Shown here piece by piece: positions 42,975 to 52,332 of a stretch of DNA of 64,000 bases (position 1 is its first letter; each line of letters begins with the position of its first letter). This DNA comes from Salipiger sp. H15 (GTDB lineage Bacteria > Pseudomonadota > Alphaproteobacteria > Rhodobacterales > Rhodobacteraceae), in the NCBI RefSeq assembly GCF_040409955.1, contig NZ_CP123385.1, forward strand, positions 661,001-725,000, read 5' to 3'. The notes under the pieces were generated by a model. It was not told the DNA's origin. It did not search any database and was given only the letters and a program-made list of their open reading frames with translations. The position numbers and the translations under genes are program-made.

Positions 42975-44551
42975 CGCTCATGCCATCGCGGGGCCAGCTC
43001 GCCCGCCCCGCCCCCGAGGTGATCGCCGAGCTGTTCGCCCGCGAAGGCGTGCGCCGCATCTACACGGTGCCCGGCGATATGGCCTACGGGCTGCTGCGTG
43101 CCTTCGCCGCTGCCGGGCTGGACGTCTTCTCGGTGCGGTCGCAGGCCACGGCGGTGTTCGCGTCCGCCGGCGACAATTACTCAGAGGGCAGGCTCGCGAG
43201 CGCCGTGCTGATCACGCGCGGGCCGGCGCTTGCCAATGCGCTGGCCGCGCTCTCGTCGGTCGTCGCCCATGGCGTGCCCATGGTTTTGCTGTCGCCCTGC
43301 GAGAGCCTGACCGATATGCAGAGTGGCGCCTTTCAAGGGTCGATGCACCTGGCGCTAGAGGCTGGCAGCCCGTGCGATGTGCTTCGTTTCGAGGATCCGG
43401 ACAGCGCCGGAGGCAGGCTTGCGAGCCTGCTCGCCGACACCGCGAAGCCGGATCGACGCTCTGCCGTTGTGCTGCTGGAGCGGCGACTGCTCGGGAGCTT
43501 GATGGTGGCGCCGGACATTCAGCCTCCGCGCCTCTCTCGCCGCCCGGACCTGGCGGCGCTGCAAACAGCGGCCGAGATGCTGAACGCCGCGAAAAACCCG
43601 ATCATCGTCGTTGGCCATCGCGCCCGCTGGTCGGCGTCTTTCGAGACCTTGGCGACTTTTGCTCGCCGCCTGAATGCGCCCCTGTGCCCGACCGGCCTCT
43701 CGATCGGCTTCGGCGGCACGCGCCTTCCGAGCCTTGGCCAGGACGAGGTTCACCGCGAACTCTCCGGCGCGGATGCCGTCCTGCTTGTCGGGGCATCGCT
43801 GGACTGGACCCTGCGTTCGGGCATCGCGGTACCCAACGAGGCCAAGGTGATCTCGCTCCGGGAGGAGGGCGAGCCGGGGTTCGAAAGCCGGCGCGGGGAT
43901 ATCGTCTTGTCGGGCGAGATCGGGCAGACGCTTGATGCGCTCTGTGGAATGTTCGACACGCGCGCTGGTCTCTCCCCCCGCCCCGAGGGCCGCGGCAGGC
44001 TTCCGGCACCGCCCCCGCCTACACTCTTCGCGCGCATCGCCGATAGGCTTGCGGACGACTTCCCGACCGAGACCGCCCTCGTTCTCGATGGTAGCAACGG
44101 GCTGATCCACGCCGCCCGCCGGATCATTCCGGACGCGGACTGGGCCCGGATCACGCCGGGGATCTCCGGCCACCTCGGGGCCGGGATCGGCCATGCGCTC
44201 GGCGCCGCGGCGAGCGGTCGTTATAGACGGGTCATCCTGCTGACCGGCGACTTCAGCCTCGGCCTTGCGCTTGCGGACCTCGAGAGCCTCGTCCGGTACG
44301 ACGCGCCGGTGACGGTGCTCGTGAACAACAACCGGGGGCTCGCCTCCGAAAGCAACCAGCTTGCAGGTGCAGACCGGCGGATTGCCGACTATACGCCTGC
44401 AACCGACCATGCCCGGATCATGCGCGGTTTCGGCGGCGTGGGACACAGGATCGACAGTCTCGACGGCTGGGCGGCAATCCGTGACCGCGTTGTTCAGGGC
44501 CGTGGTCCTTGCCTCGTCGACATCTCCGAGCACGCGGACACGCCAGAATGA
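42971..44551 (+). CDS. ThDP-dependent enzyme, acetolactate-synthase-like, atypical
   Basis: A 526-residue three-domain ThDP enzyme. The PYR domain starts PAPEVIAELFAREGVRRIYTVPGDMAYGLLRAF. The central domain has NPIIVVGHRARW and ADAVLLVGASLDW. The PP domain has the ThDP/Mg motif TGDFSLGLALADLESLVRYDAPVTVLVNNN (GDF at 426-428). The position that normally carries the ThDP-activating glutamate (V-R-H-E-A-A) is here V-R-S-Q-A-T, giving Gln58. Glyoxylate carboligase is a known enzyme that also lacks this Glu (it has Val). It overlaps both operon neighbours by 4 bp, so it probably makes or modifies a building block by C-C ligation or decarboxylation. Confidence 0.83.
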   Translation: MTLMPSRGQLARPAPEVIAELFAREGVRRIYTVPGDMAYGLLRAFAAAGLDVFSVRSQATAVFASAGDNYSEGRLASAVLITRGPALANALAALSSVVAHGVPMVLLSPCESLTDMQSGAFQGSMHLALEAGSPCDVLRFEDPDSAGGRLASLLADTAKPDRRSAVVLLERRLLGSLMVAPDIQPPRLSRRPDLAALQTAAEMLNAAKNPIIVVGHRARWSASFETLATFARRLNAPLCPTGLSIGFGGTRLPSLGQDEVHRELSGADAVLLVGASLDWTLRSGIAVPNEAKVISLREEGEPGFESRRGDIVLSGEIGQTLDALCGMFDTRAGLSPRPEGRGRLPAPPPPTLFARIADRLADDFPTETALVLDGSNGLIHAARRIIPDADWARITPGISGHLGAGIGHALGAAASGRYRRVILLTGDFSLGLALADLESLVRYDAPVTVLVNNNRGLASESNQLAGADRRIADYTPATDHARIMRGFGGVGHRIDSLDGWAAIRDRVVQGRGPCLVDISEHADTPE

Positions 44552-47500
44552 ACGCCAATCCCTTCAGTCCCGACCGCAGCAAGGACATGCTCGCCCGGCT
44601 GCGCCAATCCGCGAGGGCGGAACCGCGTGGCGTGCCGGTCGGACCGGTCGCGCTTTCCCCGGAGCAGCGGACGCTCCTGAGCGCCGACATGCTCCACAGG
44701 GGCCAGCCCGTCGCCAACCTCGTCCGGAGCTGGGACCTGCAGGGTCCGCTGGACATCGCGGCGTTGAACCGCGCGCTGGCCTCGCTGGTCGGTCGCCACG
44801 ATGCGTTGCGCATGTCGATCACCCGAAGCGACGGCGGCCCGATGCCAACCTTCGCCGCCGAAGGTCGCGTGTCGCTTGACTGCGAAGCCGTGCAGGGCGG
44901 GACACCGGACGCGCGGCTGGCGGAGATCGACCGCCTGATCGAAGGTGAAAGCCTGTCCCCGTTTGCGCCCGACGCTCCGGTGCTCTGGCGCGCGCGGCTG
45001 TTCAAGGTCGGGGGCACACGCCACGTCCTCGCCGTGGTGATGCACCACCTGATTTGCGACGACTGGTCGTGGCGGATACTCGCGCGCGACCTCTTCTCGC
45101 TCTACGACGGCGAGATCACCGGAGCCCCTGCGGGCCTGCCCGAAGCCGCCGCCTTTGCCGCGCATCTTGCCCGGCGGGCCGGCGCCTCCTGTGAGGGCGA
45201 GGCGCAAGCGCATCCCGAGATCCATTGGCCCACGGCCACCTATTCCCTGCCCGATCACGAGGCGGTGCGCCGTGAGCGGGTCACGCGCCATCTGGATGCG
45301 GACGCGGAGGCGCGGCTTCGCGACGTCGCCCGCATCCACGGATGCACGGCCTTCACCATCCTGCTCGCCGCCTACGAGTTCCTGCTTGGAACCTACTGCG
45401 ATCAGAACACCTTCAGGGTCGCGCTCTCGCCCTCCGACCGCACGGCACCGGGGGAAGAGCACTCCATCGGTCTCTTCGTGCGGAACATCGAGGTGGGCAC
45501 CAACGTAGGCACCTGCGAGACTTTCGCGGACCTGATGCTCGCGGCAAGGCACGAGCTGCGCAGCGCCCTCGCGCGCGATGCCGATCCGATCCACCTCGGC
45601 CGCGCGGCGATCGGCTACTACAACGCACCGGACCTCGGCCTCGGCAGCACGGCGCTGACTGTCGCCCAGAGACCGGACGCGACGGCCGCGCAGTCGGCCA
45701 ACCTCCACCTGAGCCTGCATCCCGGGCCAGATGGCATGACGATCACCTTTGCCGGCCAGAGGTCCCACTTCAGCGAGACGGTGCTCGCGCAGCTGGCCGA
45801 CTGCTATCTCCTGATCCTGCGGCAGGTGATCAGGAACCCCGGTGTTCCGCTTTCCGAGATCGACCTCGTCGACCAGCCCGAGGCCCAAAGGCAGGCGCGC
45901 CGCGCGCACGCGCCGGAGACGGGCGGCACGGATCTCGACATCCTCGCACAGTTCGCCTTCATCGCGCGCGCACATCCCGAGGCCACGGCGCTTGCGACCC
46001 CCGGAAAGGCGTGGACCTACGCCGACCTCGACCGGGAGACCAACGCGCTGGCGCACTGGCTGCTGTCGAAAGGGCTGCGGGCGGGCGAGCGTCTCGGCGT
46101 GGTCATGCCGCGCAGCGCCGCGGTGTTCAAGGTCTGGCTGGCGGCGCTGAAGGCGGGCCTGACGGTCGTCCCGGTGGCCAGTGGGCTTCCCGCCCTGCGG
46201 ATGCGGCACGTGCTTGGAGATGCCGGCTGCTCCGCCCTGATATCGCCAGCGGGTGCCTATATGGCGGAAGCATCCAGCGACCTGCCGCGACTTCAACTGC
46301 ATCTGCAGATGCCGACCCCGTCAGACCTTGGCGCAATGCCGGACACGCCGCCCGACCTCGCGAGCCGCGCGCCCGACCGCGACGCCTTCGTGATGTTCAC
46401 CTCCGGCACGACCGGGCTGCCGAAGGGCCTCCCCGTTCCCCACGCCGGGCTCGTCCGCCTTGCGCTCGGAGCATGGTACTTCCCGATCGGACCGGGAGAC
46501 CGGATGAGCCAGTTCGCATCCTGCGGCTTCGATGGCAGTTTCATCGAGGTCTGGTGCGCCTGGCTCAAGGGCGCCGCGCTCGTGCTCTGCGAGAAGGACA
46601 TTCTCGCAGAGGGAGGGATTTCCTCCGAGCTGAAACGGCTCGCCCCGACCGCGTCCTTCATGACCACCAGCCTCTTCAACATGCTGGTCGATGCCGACCC
46701 GACGGTATTCGCCCCGCTCACCCATCTCGCCATCGGCGGCGAGACCGCCTCGGCGTCGCATTGCCGCCGCGCCCTCGATGCCAATCCGTCGCTGCGGTTG
46801 TTCAACGGCTACGGCCCGACGGAAAACTCGGCCCTTTCGACCGGGCACGCGGTTTCGAGTGACGTGCCCTCGAACGTCCCGATCGGACGGCCACTGCCGG
46901 GAAACCTCTGTCCCGTCCTGTCGAGCCGGCGCCGGCTCGTGCCCGATGGCTTCGCCGGGGAGCTCTTCGTCGGCGGTCCGGGGCTCTCGCAGGGCTACGA
47001 GAACCGGCCAGAGGTCCGCGCGGAACGGTTCATCGCGGTCGATCCCGAACGCCTGGGTCTCGACGCGGACGACAGCATCCCTCTCTACCGCACCGGTGAC
47101 CGGGTCCGCTGGACCTCAGACGGCGATCTGGAATTCCTTGGACGGCGGGATACGCAGTTCAAGCTGCACGGGCACCGCGTGGAACCGACCGAAATCGAGG
47201 CCGCGCTCATGGCGCACCCGGCCATCGGCCGGGCTGCCGTCCTGCCCGAACGCCGCAACGGCGGAACGGCGGTGACCGGCATTGCCGCCTATATCGAGGC
47301 CGTTCATGGCGACCTGCCGAGCGACCGCGACTTGAGAAGTTTTCTCGCCGACCGCATTCCCCGGCCGATCCTGCCGACGCGATACGTGCGGGTGCAGGCA
47401 TTGCCGCTCACGGTCAACGGGAAGGTGGATCTGGCAGCCGTCGCGAGACAGCAACCGGATCCTCAAAGCGCCGCTGACATCAGGTCGGATGACCCGCTCA

Positions 47501-49077
47501 CCGCCATCTGGCAGGATATCCTCGGCCATACCGACATTCCCGATACCGGGGATTTCTACGCGCTTGGCGGAACCTCGCTCCAGCTTGTCCAGATGATCCT
47601 CGAGGTCCAGAAGGTCTTTGGCGCGGACGTCGACTTCGGGACATTCTCCGACGAACCGACGCTGCGGCGCTTGCGTGTCCTCATCGCAATGAGCCCGGAG
47701 TTGCACGCAAGCGACCGCAAGCACCTCAGGCTGCTGCGCGGCGGGCGCGCGGACCTGTCTCCCATCGTGCTGATGCCTGCGGTGAACGGGCAATTCGCCT
47801 GGGCCGTCGAGATCCTGACCGCCCTGTCGGTCGAGAACCCGGTCCTTGGCCTGAGGTTCGATCCGCCGCGCGAGCTTCCCCTGCCGGAGAGCTTCCTCGC
47901 AGAGCTCATCGAGAGCCTTCTCGACGACCTCTCTGCTCATGGAGCGGACCGCCCGGTCACGCTGGTCGGCTACTCCTTTGGCGGAACGCTCGCCGGGCAC
48001 GTGGCGACGCGAGCGGCCGAGCGCGGCATCGCGCTCGAACGGATCGTCATGCTCGACAGCAGCAGCCCCCTGGCACGCCTCGGGGCATCGGCGCCACAGT
48101 CCATCCCTCAGGCCCTGGCCGCGCAGGTCTTCCGCCACCCTGCGGGCCCTGTGACGTGCCAATGCGATTTCATCACGGCTACGCGGTCCTTCCCCTATCC
48201 GAAGTCCGACAGCGGGGAGGGTTGGTCATATTTCGTGTCCGAGCCGCTTCGCGAGCACCTGATCGACGCCCTTCACCACCATCTGATGACGCCGCACTTC
48301 GCTCCGGCGGTGGCGCGGCTGATCGAAGGCATCGTAGCGGGCCAGGCCGAGCCGGATTGCCTGCGCCAGAGCCGGTACGAGCCCGCGACGATCGACAAGG
48401 TGAACGCGATCAAGGAAAACGCCCGCAAGGGCAGGTTCTGCGACGCGACGCTCTCCCTGAAGGGCCTCATCCCGGAAGAGGGGGACATCCCTGCCTGGAT
48501 CGTGGTCGGACTGGTCGACCTCTTCAAGCTGGCGGGTCGCCCTCGCAAACTGCGCGCGCTCCTGGAAATGTCCGAGCGATTTGCGTCGCCCGAGATCTGG
48601 TGGAAGCTCGCCAACGCGGGCTTCGCCCCCTCCCTCGATATGCTCCGCAGGGCATATGACGCCTCGGGCCCGGCGCTTGGGTGCGCCCTGCCCCTTGCCA
48701 TGCGGCTCGCACGCACCGGCAGGGACGAGGAGGCCCGCAAGATCCTCGACGCGCTCCGCCGGGATCCGGGTTTCACCGTCGAAGCGGGTATTGCGGAGGG
48801 CGCACTCGCCGCGATTTCCGGCGACGTGGGCGCGGCGCGCGCAGCAATGGAAACGGCCCTCATGTCGCCCCTGGCGACCGGCCAGCACGCGACCTGGTCC
48901 GCGACCGTTCTCGCAAGGCAGGGACAGCCAGATGTGGCGGCGGCCTTCCTGGCGAGCCAGGCAAGGCGTTTCCCCGAAGAGATCGCCAAGGCGCGGGCAA
49001 AAATCGAACTCATTGCGTCGAGCGCCGTGGAAAGACGCGGTGATGTGATCCCCGAAAACGTCCCCGTTCCAGCTTAG
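44548..49077 (+). CDS. Nonribosomal peptide synthetase, C-A-T-TE with helical C-terminal tail
   Basis: 1509 residues. The condensation domain (about 40-450) has MHHLICDDW at 165. The adenylation domain (about 470-960) has MFTSGTTGLPKG, the core NGYGPTENS, YRTGDRVRW, and LTVNGKVDL with the catalytic Lys; the A4 region CGFDGSFIEVW keeps the Asp that binds the amino group of alpha-amino acids. The carrier domain has FYALGGTSLQL (Ser about 1010) and the thioesterase GYSFGGTLAG (nucleophile about 1143). A 250-residue Ala/Leu/Arg-rich tail looks like TPR or superhelical repeats, unusual after a TE. The stop TAG is at the IS left end, so the native C-terminus may be altered. The start overlaps the ThDP stop (ATGA). 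Confidence 0.92.
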   Translation: MNANPFSPDRSKDMLARLRQSARAEPRGVPVGPVALSPEQRTLLSADMLHRGQPVANLVRSWDLQGPLDIAALNRALASLVGRHDALRMSITRSDGGPMPTFAAEGRVSLDCEAVQGGTPDARLAEIDRLIEGESLSPFAPDAPVLWRARLFKVGGTRHVLAVVMHHLICDDWSWRILARDLFSLYDGEITGAPAGLPEAAAFAAHLARRAGASCEGEAQAHPEIHWPTATYSLPDHEAVRRERVTRHLDADAEARLRDVARIHGCTAFTILLAAYEFLLGTYCDQNTFRVALSPSDRTAPGEEHSIGLFVRNIEVGTNVGTCETFADLMLAARHELRSALARDADPIHLGRAAIGYYNAPDLGLGSTALTVAQRPDATAAQSANLHLSLHPGPDGMTITFAGQRSHFSETVLAQLADCYLLILRQVIRNPGVPLSEIDLVDQPEAQRQARRAHAPETGGTDLDILAQFAFIARAHPEATALATPGKAWTYADLDRETNALAHWLLSKGLRAGERLGVVMPRSAAVFKVWLAALKAGLTVVPVASGLPALRMRHVLGDAGCSALISPAGAYMAEASSDLPRLQLHLQMPTPSDLGAMPDTPPDLASRAPDRDAFVMFTSGTTGLPKGLPVPHAGLVRLALGAWYFPIGPGDRMSQFASCGFDGSFIEVWCAWLKGAALVLCEKDILAEGGISSELKRLAPTASFMTTSLFNMLVDADPTVFAPLTHLAIGGETASASHCRRALDANPSLRLFNGYGPTENSALSTGHAVSSDVPSNVPIGRPLPGNLCPVLSSRRRLVPDGFAGELFVGGPGLSQGYENRPEVRAERFIAVDPERLGLDADDSIPLYRTGDRVRWTSDGDLEFLGRRDTQFKLHGHRVEPTEIEAALMAHPAIGRAAVLPERRNGGTAVTGIAAYIEAVHGDLPSDRDLRSFLADRIPRPILPTRYVRVQALPLTVNGKVDLAAVARQQPDPQSAADIRSDDPLTAIWQDILGHTDIPDTGDFYALGGTSLQLVQMILEVQKVFGADVDFGTFSDEPTLRRLRVLIAMSPELHASDRKHLRLLRGGRADLSPIVLMPAVNGQFAWAVEILTALSVENPVLGLRFDPPRELPLPESFLAELIESLLDDLSAHGADRPVTLVGYSFGGTLAGHVATRAAERGIALERIVMLDSSSPLARLGASAPQSIPQALAAQVFRHPAGPVTCQCDFITATRSFPYPKSDSGEGWSYFVSEPLREHLIDALHHHLMTPHFAPAVARLIEGIVAGQAEPDCLRQSRYEPATIDKVNAIKENARKGRFCDATLSLKGLIPEEGDIPAWIVVGLVDLFKLAGRPRKLRALLEMSERFASPEIWWKLANAGFAPSLDMLRRAYDASGPALGCALPLAMRLARTGRDEEARKILDALRRDPGFTVEAGIAEGALAAISGDVGAARAAMETALMSPLATGQHATWSATVLARQGQPDVAAAFLASQARRFPEEIAKARAKIELIASSAVERRGDVIPENVPVPA

Positions 49078-49121
49078 AGTTTTCCGGACGGAATCCTTGG
49101 CTGGGAGAGGAGCGGAAACGC

Positions 49122-49388
49122 ATGAAGGCATAGAAGTTCACGGACGCGCAGAAGGCGTTCATCATCAAGCAGGCGGAGGATGGCACGCCTGTCGTGGAGG
49201 TCTGCCGCAAGGCGGGGATCAGCACGGCGACCTTCTTCAATTGGAAGAAGAAGTACGCGGGATTGATGCCATCCGAGATGAAGCGGCTGCGGGAGCTCGA
49301 GCAGGAGAACGCGCGGTTGAAGAAGATCGTCGCCGATCTCGCGCTGGACAAGGAGATGTTGCAGGACGTCATCAAGCGAAAGCTTTGA
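49122..49388 (+). pseudogene. IS3 transposase orfA with nonsense codon
   Basis: The frame reads MKA-stop-KFTDAQKAFIIKQAEDGTPVVEVCRKAGISTATFFNWKKKYAGL, then the leucine-zipper part RELEQENARLKKIVADLALDKEMLQDVIKRKL. The TAG at codon 4 (49131-49133) interrupts an otherwise normal HTH protein of about 88 residues. Downstream ATG restart would lose the helix-turn-helix. Confidence 0.85.
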
Positions 49389-50262
49389 GGCCTGCCCGGA
49401 AGAGGAGGCTGGTCGACGAGATGCGGGCGGATTGGCAGGTGTCGATCCGCCGCGCCTGCGAGGTGATCCGGTTCGATCCAAGGACCTATCGCTACAAGTC
49501 TCGCCGACCTGGGCAGGCCGCTTTGGAACAGCGGATCCGAGAGATCTGCCAGACCCGTGTCCGCTTCGGTTACAGGCGGGTGCATGTGCTGTTGCGCCGC
49601 GAGGGCTGGGAGATCAACGCGAAGAAGACCTATCGCCTTTACAAGGAGTTGGGCATGCAATTGCGGAACAAGACGCCGAAGCGGCGGGTAAAGGCCAAGC
49701 TCCGCGACGACCGGAAGGAGGCCGTCGGGCCCAACGATATCTGGGCGATGGACTTCGTCCACGATCAGCTCGCGACGGGGCGCAAGCTTCGCGTGCTCAC
49801 GGTGGTGGACACCTTCTCGCGCTACGTGCCGGTGCTCGATGCACGCTTTACCTATCGCGGCGAGGATGTGGTCGCGACCCTGGAGAGGGTGTGCAAACGC
49901 AGCGGCTATCCAGCCACAATCCGGGTTGATCAGGGCAGCGAGTTCATCTCGAAGGACATGGACATATGGGCCTATGCCAAGGGCGTGACGCTGGACTTCT
50001 CGCGTCCCGGAAAACCCACGGACACCGCCTCCATCTTGCATTGGGGCAAACAGTCCCCCGGACTGTTTGCTTACCCCTCCTCACCTTCAACGGGCGCTTC
50101 CGGGCGGAATGCCGGAACAGCCACTGGTTCATGAGTCTTGAAGATGCCACCGAAAAGCTGGAGGCTTGGCGTAGAGACTACAACGAAGAAAGACCGCAAG
50201 GGGCCATCGGCAACAAGGTCCCGGCAGACCTGATCAAATCAGCTCACGACACCAGCCCGTGA
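49376..50262 (+). pseudogene. IS3 transposase orfB (DDE integrase), disrupted
   Basis: The DDE domain is readable from RRLVDEMRADWQVSIRRACEVI through VGPNDIWAMDFVHD (first D), TIRVDQGSEFIS (second D) and SRPGKPTDT. It is then broken by about 45 extra bases including a perfect palindrome, and resumes in another frame as FNGRFRAECRNSHWFMSLEDATEKLEAWRRDYNEERPQGAIG. The catalytic Glu region between the two parts is lost, so it should be inactive. Confidence 0.88.
50046..50070. repeat. REP-like palindrome inserted in transposase gene
   Basis: A perfect 11-bp inverted repeat GCAAACAGTCC/GGACTGTTTGC around CCC, flanked by GGG and TTACCCC. It replaces the six or so bases expected between the PTD and FNGRF codons of orfB. 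It resembles the short intergenic palindromes found in many alphaproteobacteria. Confidence 0.75.
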
Positions 50263-50288
50263 GCCTGATGCAAGCGCCGAAACTCTAA

Positions 50289-51019
50289 GGACGACCGAGG
50301 GCGCGTCGGGTAGCACATCACCAACCTGCAGACCCTCGTTAAGAATGAGGCACCCGCAGGAGGCAGGTCAGGTGCGATCACCGCGATGATCGAGCAGGCG
50401 CAGCCGGGTGTGCTGCGCGGTGTCGATGCATGTTCGGTGAAAGTGGTTGCAGGAGCTCGCATTGGCCTCAACCGAACGAAATGCGTCGCGAAGTGCACGA
50501 CGACGAACGTCAACCAAGCGTCAACGCCCCCTCCTCGCGAAGGCGGGCAACTTCTGATATGACACGTGCGTAACCACGAAGCTGATCGCACGTCTAAGAT
50601 CACGCGACCTCGTTGAGGCAGAAGGCACCGACCGAAGTGGGACCAGTTAGCACGGTTCGGGAGGCATGTTGCCGGGCAAGCAGAGGTGCGTCGCACCAAT
50701 TTGCGGTGCAAATCTCTCAAATGCCCGCCGCCGTCTTTTCGAATTGGAGTGGATGGATCGTGTGAAGCCAGCGGGCGCCGACGGGAGAATTTGTCTTGGG
50801 CCGAGGCTCATGATCAACCCGACGATGATCGCTGCAACGGCGGTGCAGAGAAGTTTATCTCTGAAACAGCGTTCATACTTGGTCGCGACTCGTCCCCACT
50901 CCTTGAGCCACCCACACATGAACTCGACGCGATCACGTCATCGAAGCGGGAACGCACCAGCCTCAGCCGGTGCGTTCGAATTCAGTGTGGCCCGGCCCGT
51001 CGCGATGGGCCGAACCCGG
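50289..51019. other. IS debris and non-coding DNA, 730 bp
   Basis: Apart from the IS5-type fragment at 50810-50937, I see no recognisable gene between the IS3 element and the curlin genes. Short open frames are present but look random, and codon use is unlike the neighbours. This is probably a rearranged junction. Confidence 0.5.
50810..50937 (-). pseudogene. C-terminal fragment of an IS5-type transposase
   Basis: The minus strand reads RDRVEFMCGWLKEWGRVATKYERCFRDKLLCTAVAAIIVGL. This matches the C-terminal block of IS5-family transposases (NRIEIMFGRLKDWRRVATRYDRC...LAATVI) and carries the usual E-x6-K/R region. The frame is closed just upstream, so only this piece remains. Confidence 0.65.
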
Positions 51020-52237
51020 TTACTGCACGACGGCGAGGACGTTGTTGCTTCCCATCTGCGAGAAGCTGGTCACGTTGCCGTCGCCGACCTGAAGCACGGC
51101 CACCTGGTTGGCAGAGGCGTTCGACATGGCGTCGCCCACGGTGCCCGAGATGACGTTGTCGCCGCCGATCTGGGCGAAGGCAAAGAGGTTGTCGTTGCCG
51201 AAGACCGCGTAGTCGATCGCGTTTCCGCCGGTCACGAGCGCCGAGTCCTGCAGGATGCTGCCCTGCGTCAGGTTCGACTGCGCGGACACCAGGGTCCCCG
51301 CATCGCCGGTCATCGTGCCGACGCCGTTGCCATTGCCGGTGAAGGTCGCGAGCACCGAGTTCAGATCGCCGGTCTGGGCGACCTCGATCGCGTTGCCGTT
51401 GCCGGTCTGCGCGATGTCGGCGGCGTTGCCGGTCGAGGCGACCGAGGTGCCCTGCTTGACCAGCGCGCTGTTGCCGTCTTCCTTCTGCAGGATCCAGACG
51501 TAGTTGCCGTTCGAGCCCAGCACATCGGCGCTGGCGGTGTTGAGGTCGCCGCGCTGCTCGATGAACATCGACAGCTTGCCGAAGGTCGAGGCCACCAGCG
51601 GCGGGTTGCGGGTAACGGCGTTGTTGTCGCCCTCGATCGAGGCGCTGCTCACCGTGTTGCTGCTGCCGTACTGGCGGACGTACATGCCGAGCTCGGAGCC
51701 GGTGAACGGACCGGTGTTCTGCGACACGCCGTTGTTGTTGCCGACGATCTTGGCCGAGGCGATGACGTTGTTCGAGCCGGCTTCCTGCACGAGGCGCATG
51801 TGGTTGTTGTCGCCCTGCTGGAGAGCGAGGCCGATCGTGCCGTCGTCGTTGCCGTTGTGGCCGATGTTCATGCTGTTGCGGTCGCCTTCCTGCAGCACCT
51901 TGGAGACCACGTTGGAATCCGAGTTGTTGAGGTCGGTGGCGCTGAAGCTGTTGTTGTCGCCCAGCTGGTCGAGCATCAGGAAGTCGTTGTTCCCGACGCC
52001 GCCATTGCAGCAGTACTCGTTGTTGTAGGAGATGCGGTTGTTGTCGCCCTCCTGGGTGACCGGGTCGGCCGCCGTGCCGATGTCGTTGCCACCGAAACCG
52101 CGGCTCTGCTTGACCAGCGCGCTGTTCCCGTTCCCGAGCTGCTCGAGATAGAAGCTGTTGTTGTCAGCCGCGAAGAGCGCCGGGGCCGAAAGGGCAAGCG
52201 CGGTGGACGTGGCGAGAACGGTCTTGAAGATACCCAT
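51020..52237 (-). CDS. Large curlin-repeat protein (CsgA-like)
   Basis: A 405-residue secreted protein. The signal peptide (MGIFKTVLATSTALALSAPALFA) is followed by at least a dozen degenerate curlin repeats of the Q/E-x-GDxN type (QLGNGNSA, EGDNNRIS, QLGDNNSF, EGDRNSMN, QQGDNNHM, QTGNGNAIEV, QTGDLNSV, QMGSNNVLA), the beta-strand-turn unit of amyloid subunits. It is about 2.5 times the size of E. coli CsgA. A Cys pair (NEYCCNGG) is unusual for a curlin. It is the likely structural amyloid subunit, secreted through the CsgG pore encoded nearby. Confidence 0.88.
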   Translation of the reverse strand: MGIFKTVLATSTALALSAPALFAADNNSFYLEQLGNGNSALVKQSRGFGGNDIGTAADPVTQEGDNNRISYNNEYCCNGGVGNNDFLMLDQLGDNNSFSATDLNNSDSNVVSKVLQEGDRNSMNIGHNGNDDGTIGLALQQGDNNHMRLVQEAGSNNVIASAKIVGNNNGVSQNTGPFTGSELGMYVRQYGSSNTVSSASIEGDNNAVTRNPPLVASTFGKLSMFIEQRGDLNTASADVLGSNGNYVWILQKEDGNSALVKQGTSVASTGNAADIAQTGNGNAIEVAQTGDLNSVLATFTGNGNGVGTMTGDAGTLVSAQSNLTQGSILQDSALVTGGNAIDYAVFGNDNLFAFAQIGGDNVISGTVGDAMSNASANQVAVLQVGDGNVTSFSQMGSNNVLAVVQ

Positions 52238-52332
52238 TTACCTTACTCCTGCTGGATGGAGGCGCGCAGCCCCCGGACTTGAACTGTTGCGGCGGCCCGC
52301 CTGTGCGCTGCGGAGCCGCCGTGGATGGCCGA

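Larger units (their letters stand above)
49074..50288 (+). mobile_element. IS3-family insertion sequence, decayed
   Basis: A 1.2-kb element with ends TTAGAGTTTTCCGG (left) and, on the opposite strand, TTAGAGTTTCGGCG (right), giving imperfect terminal inverted repeats. It carries orfA and orfB of an IS3-family transposase, both broken. I see no target duplication: the left flank ends TTCCAGC and the right flank begins GGACGAC, suggesting a deletion or rearrangement after insertion. Confidence 0.85.

Noticed and set aside
49074..50288. Target-site duplication for the IS3 element
   Set aside because: Flanks TTCCAGC and GGACGAC do not match for any 3-5 bp duplication, whichever end base is chosen.
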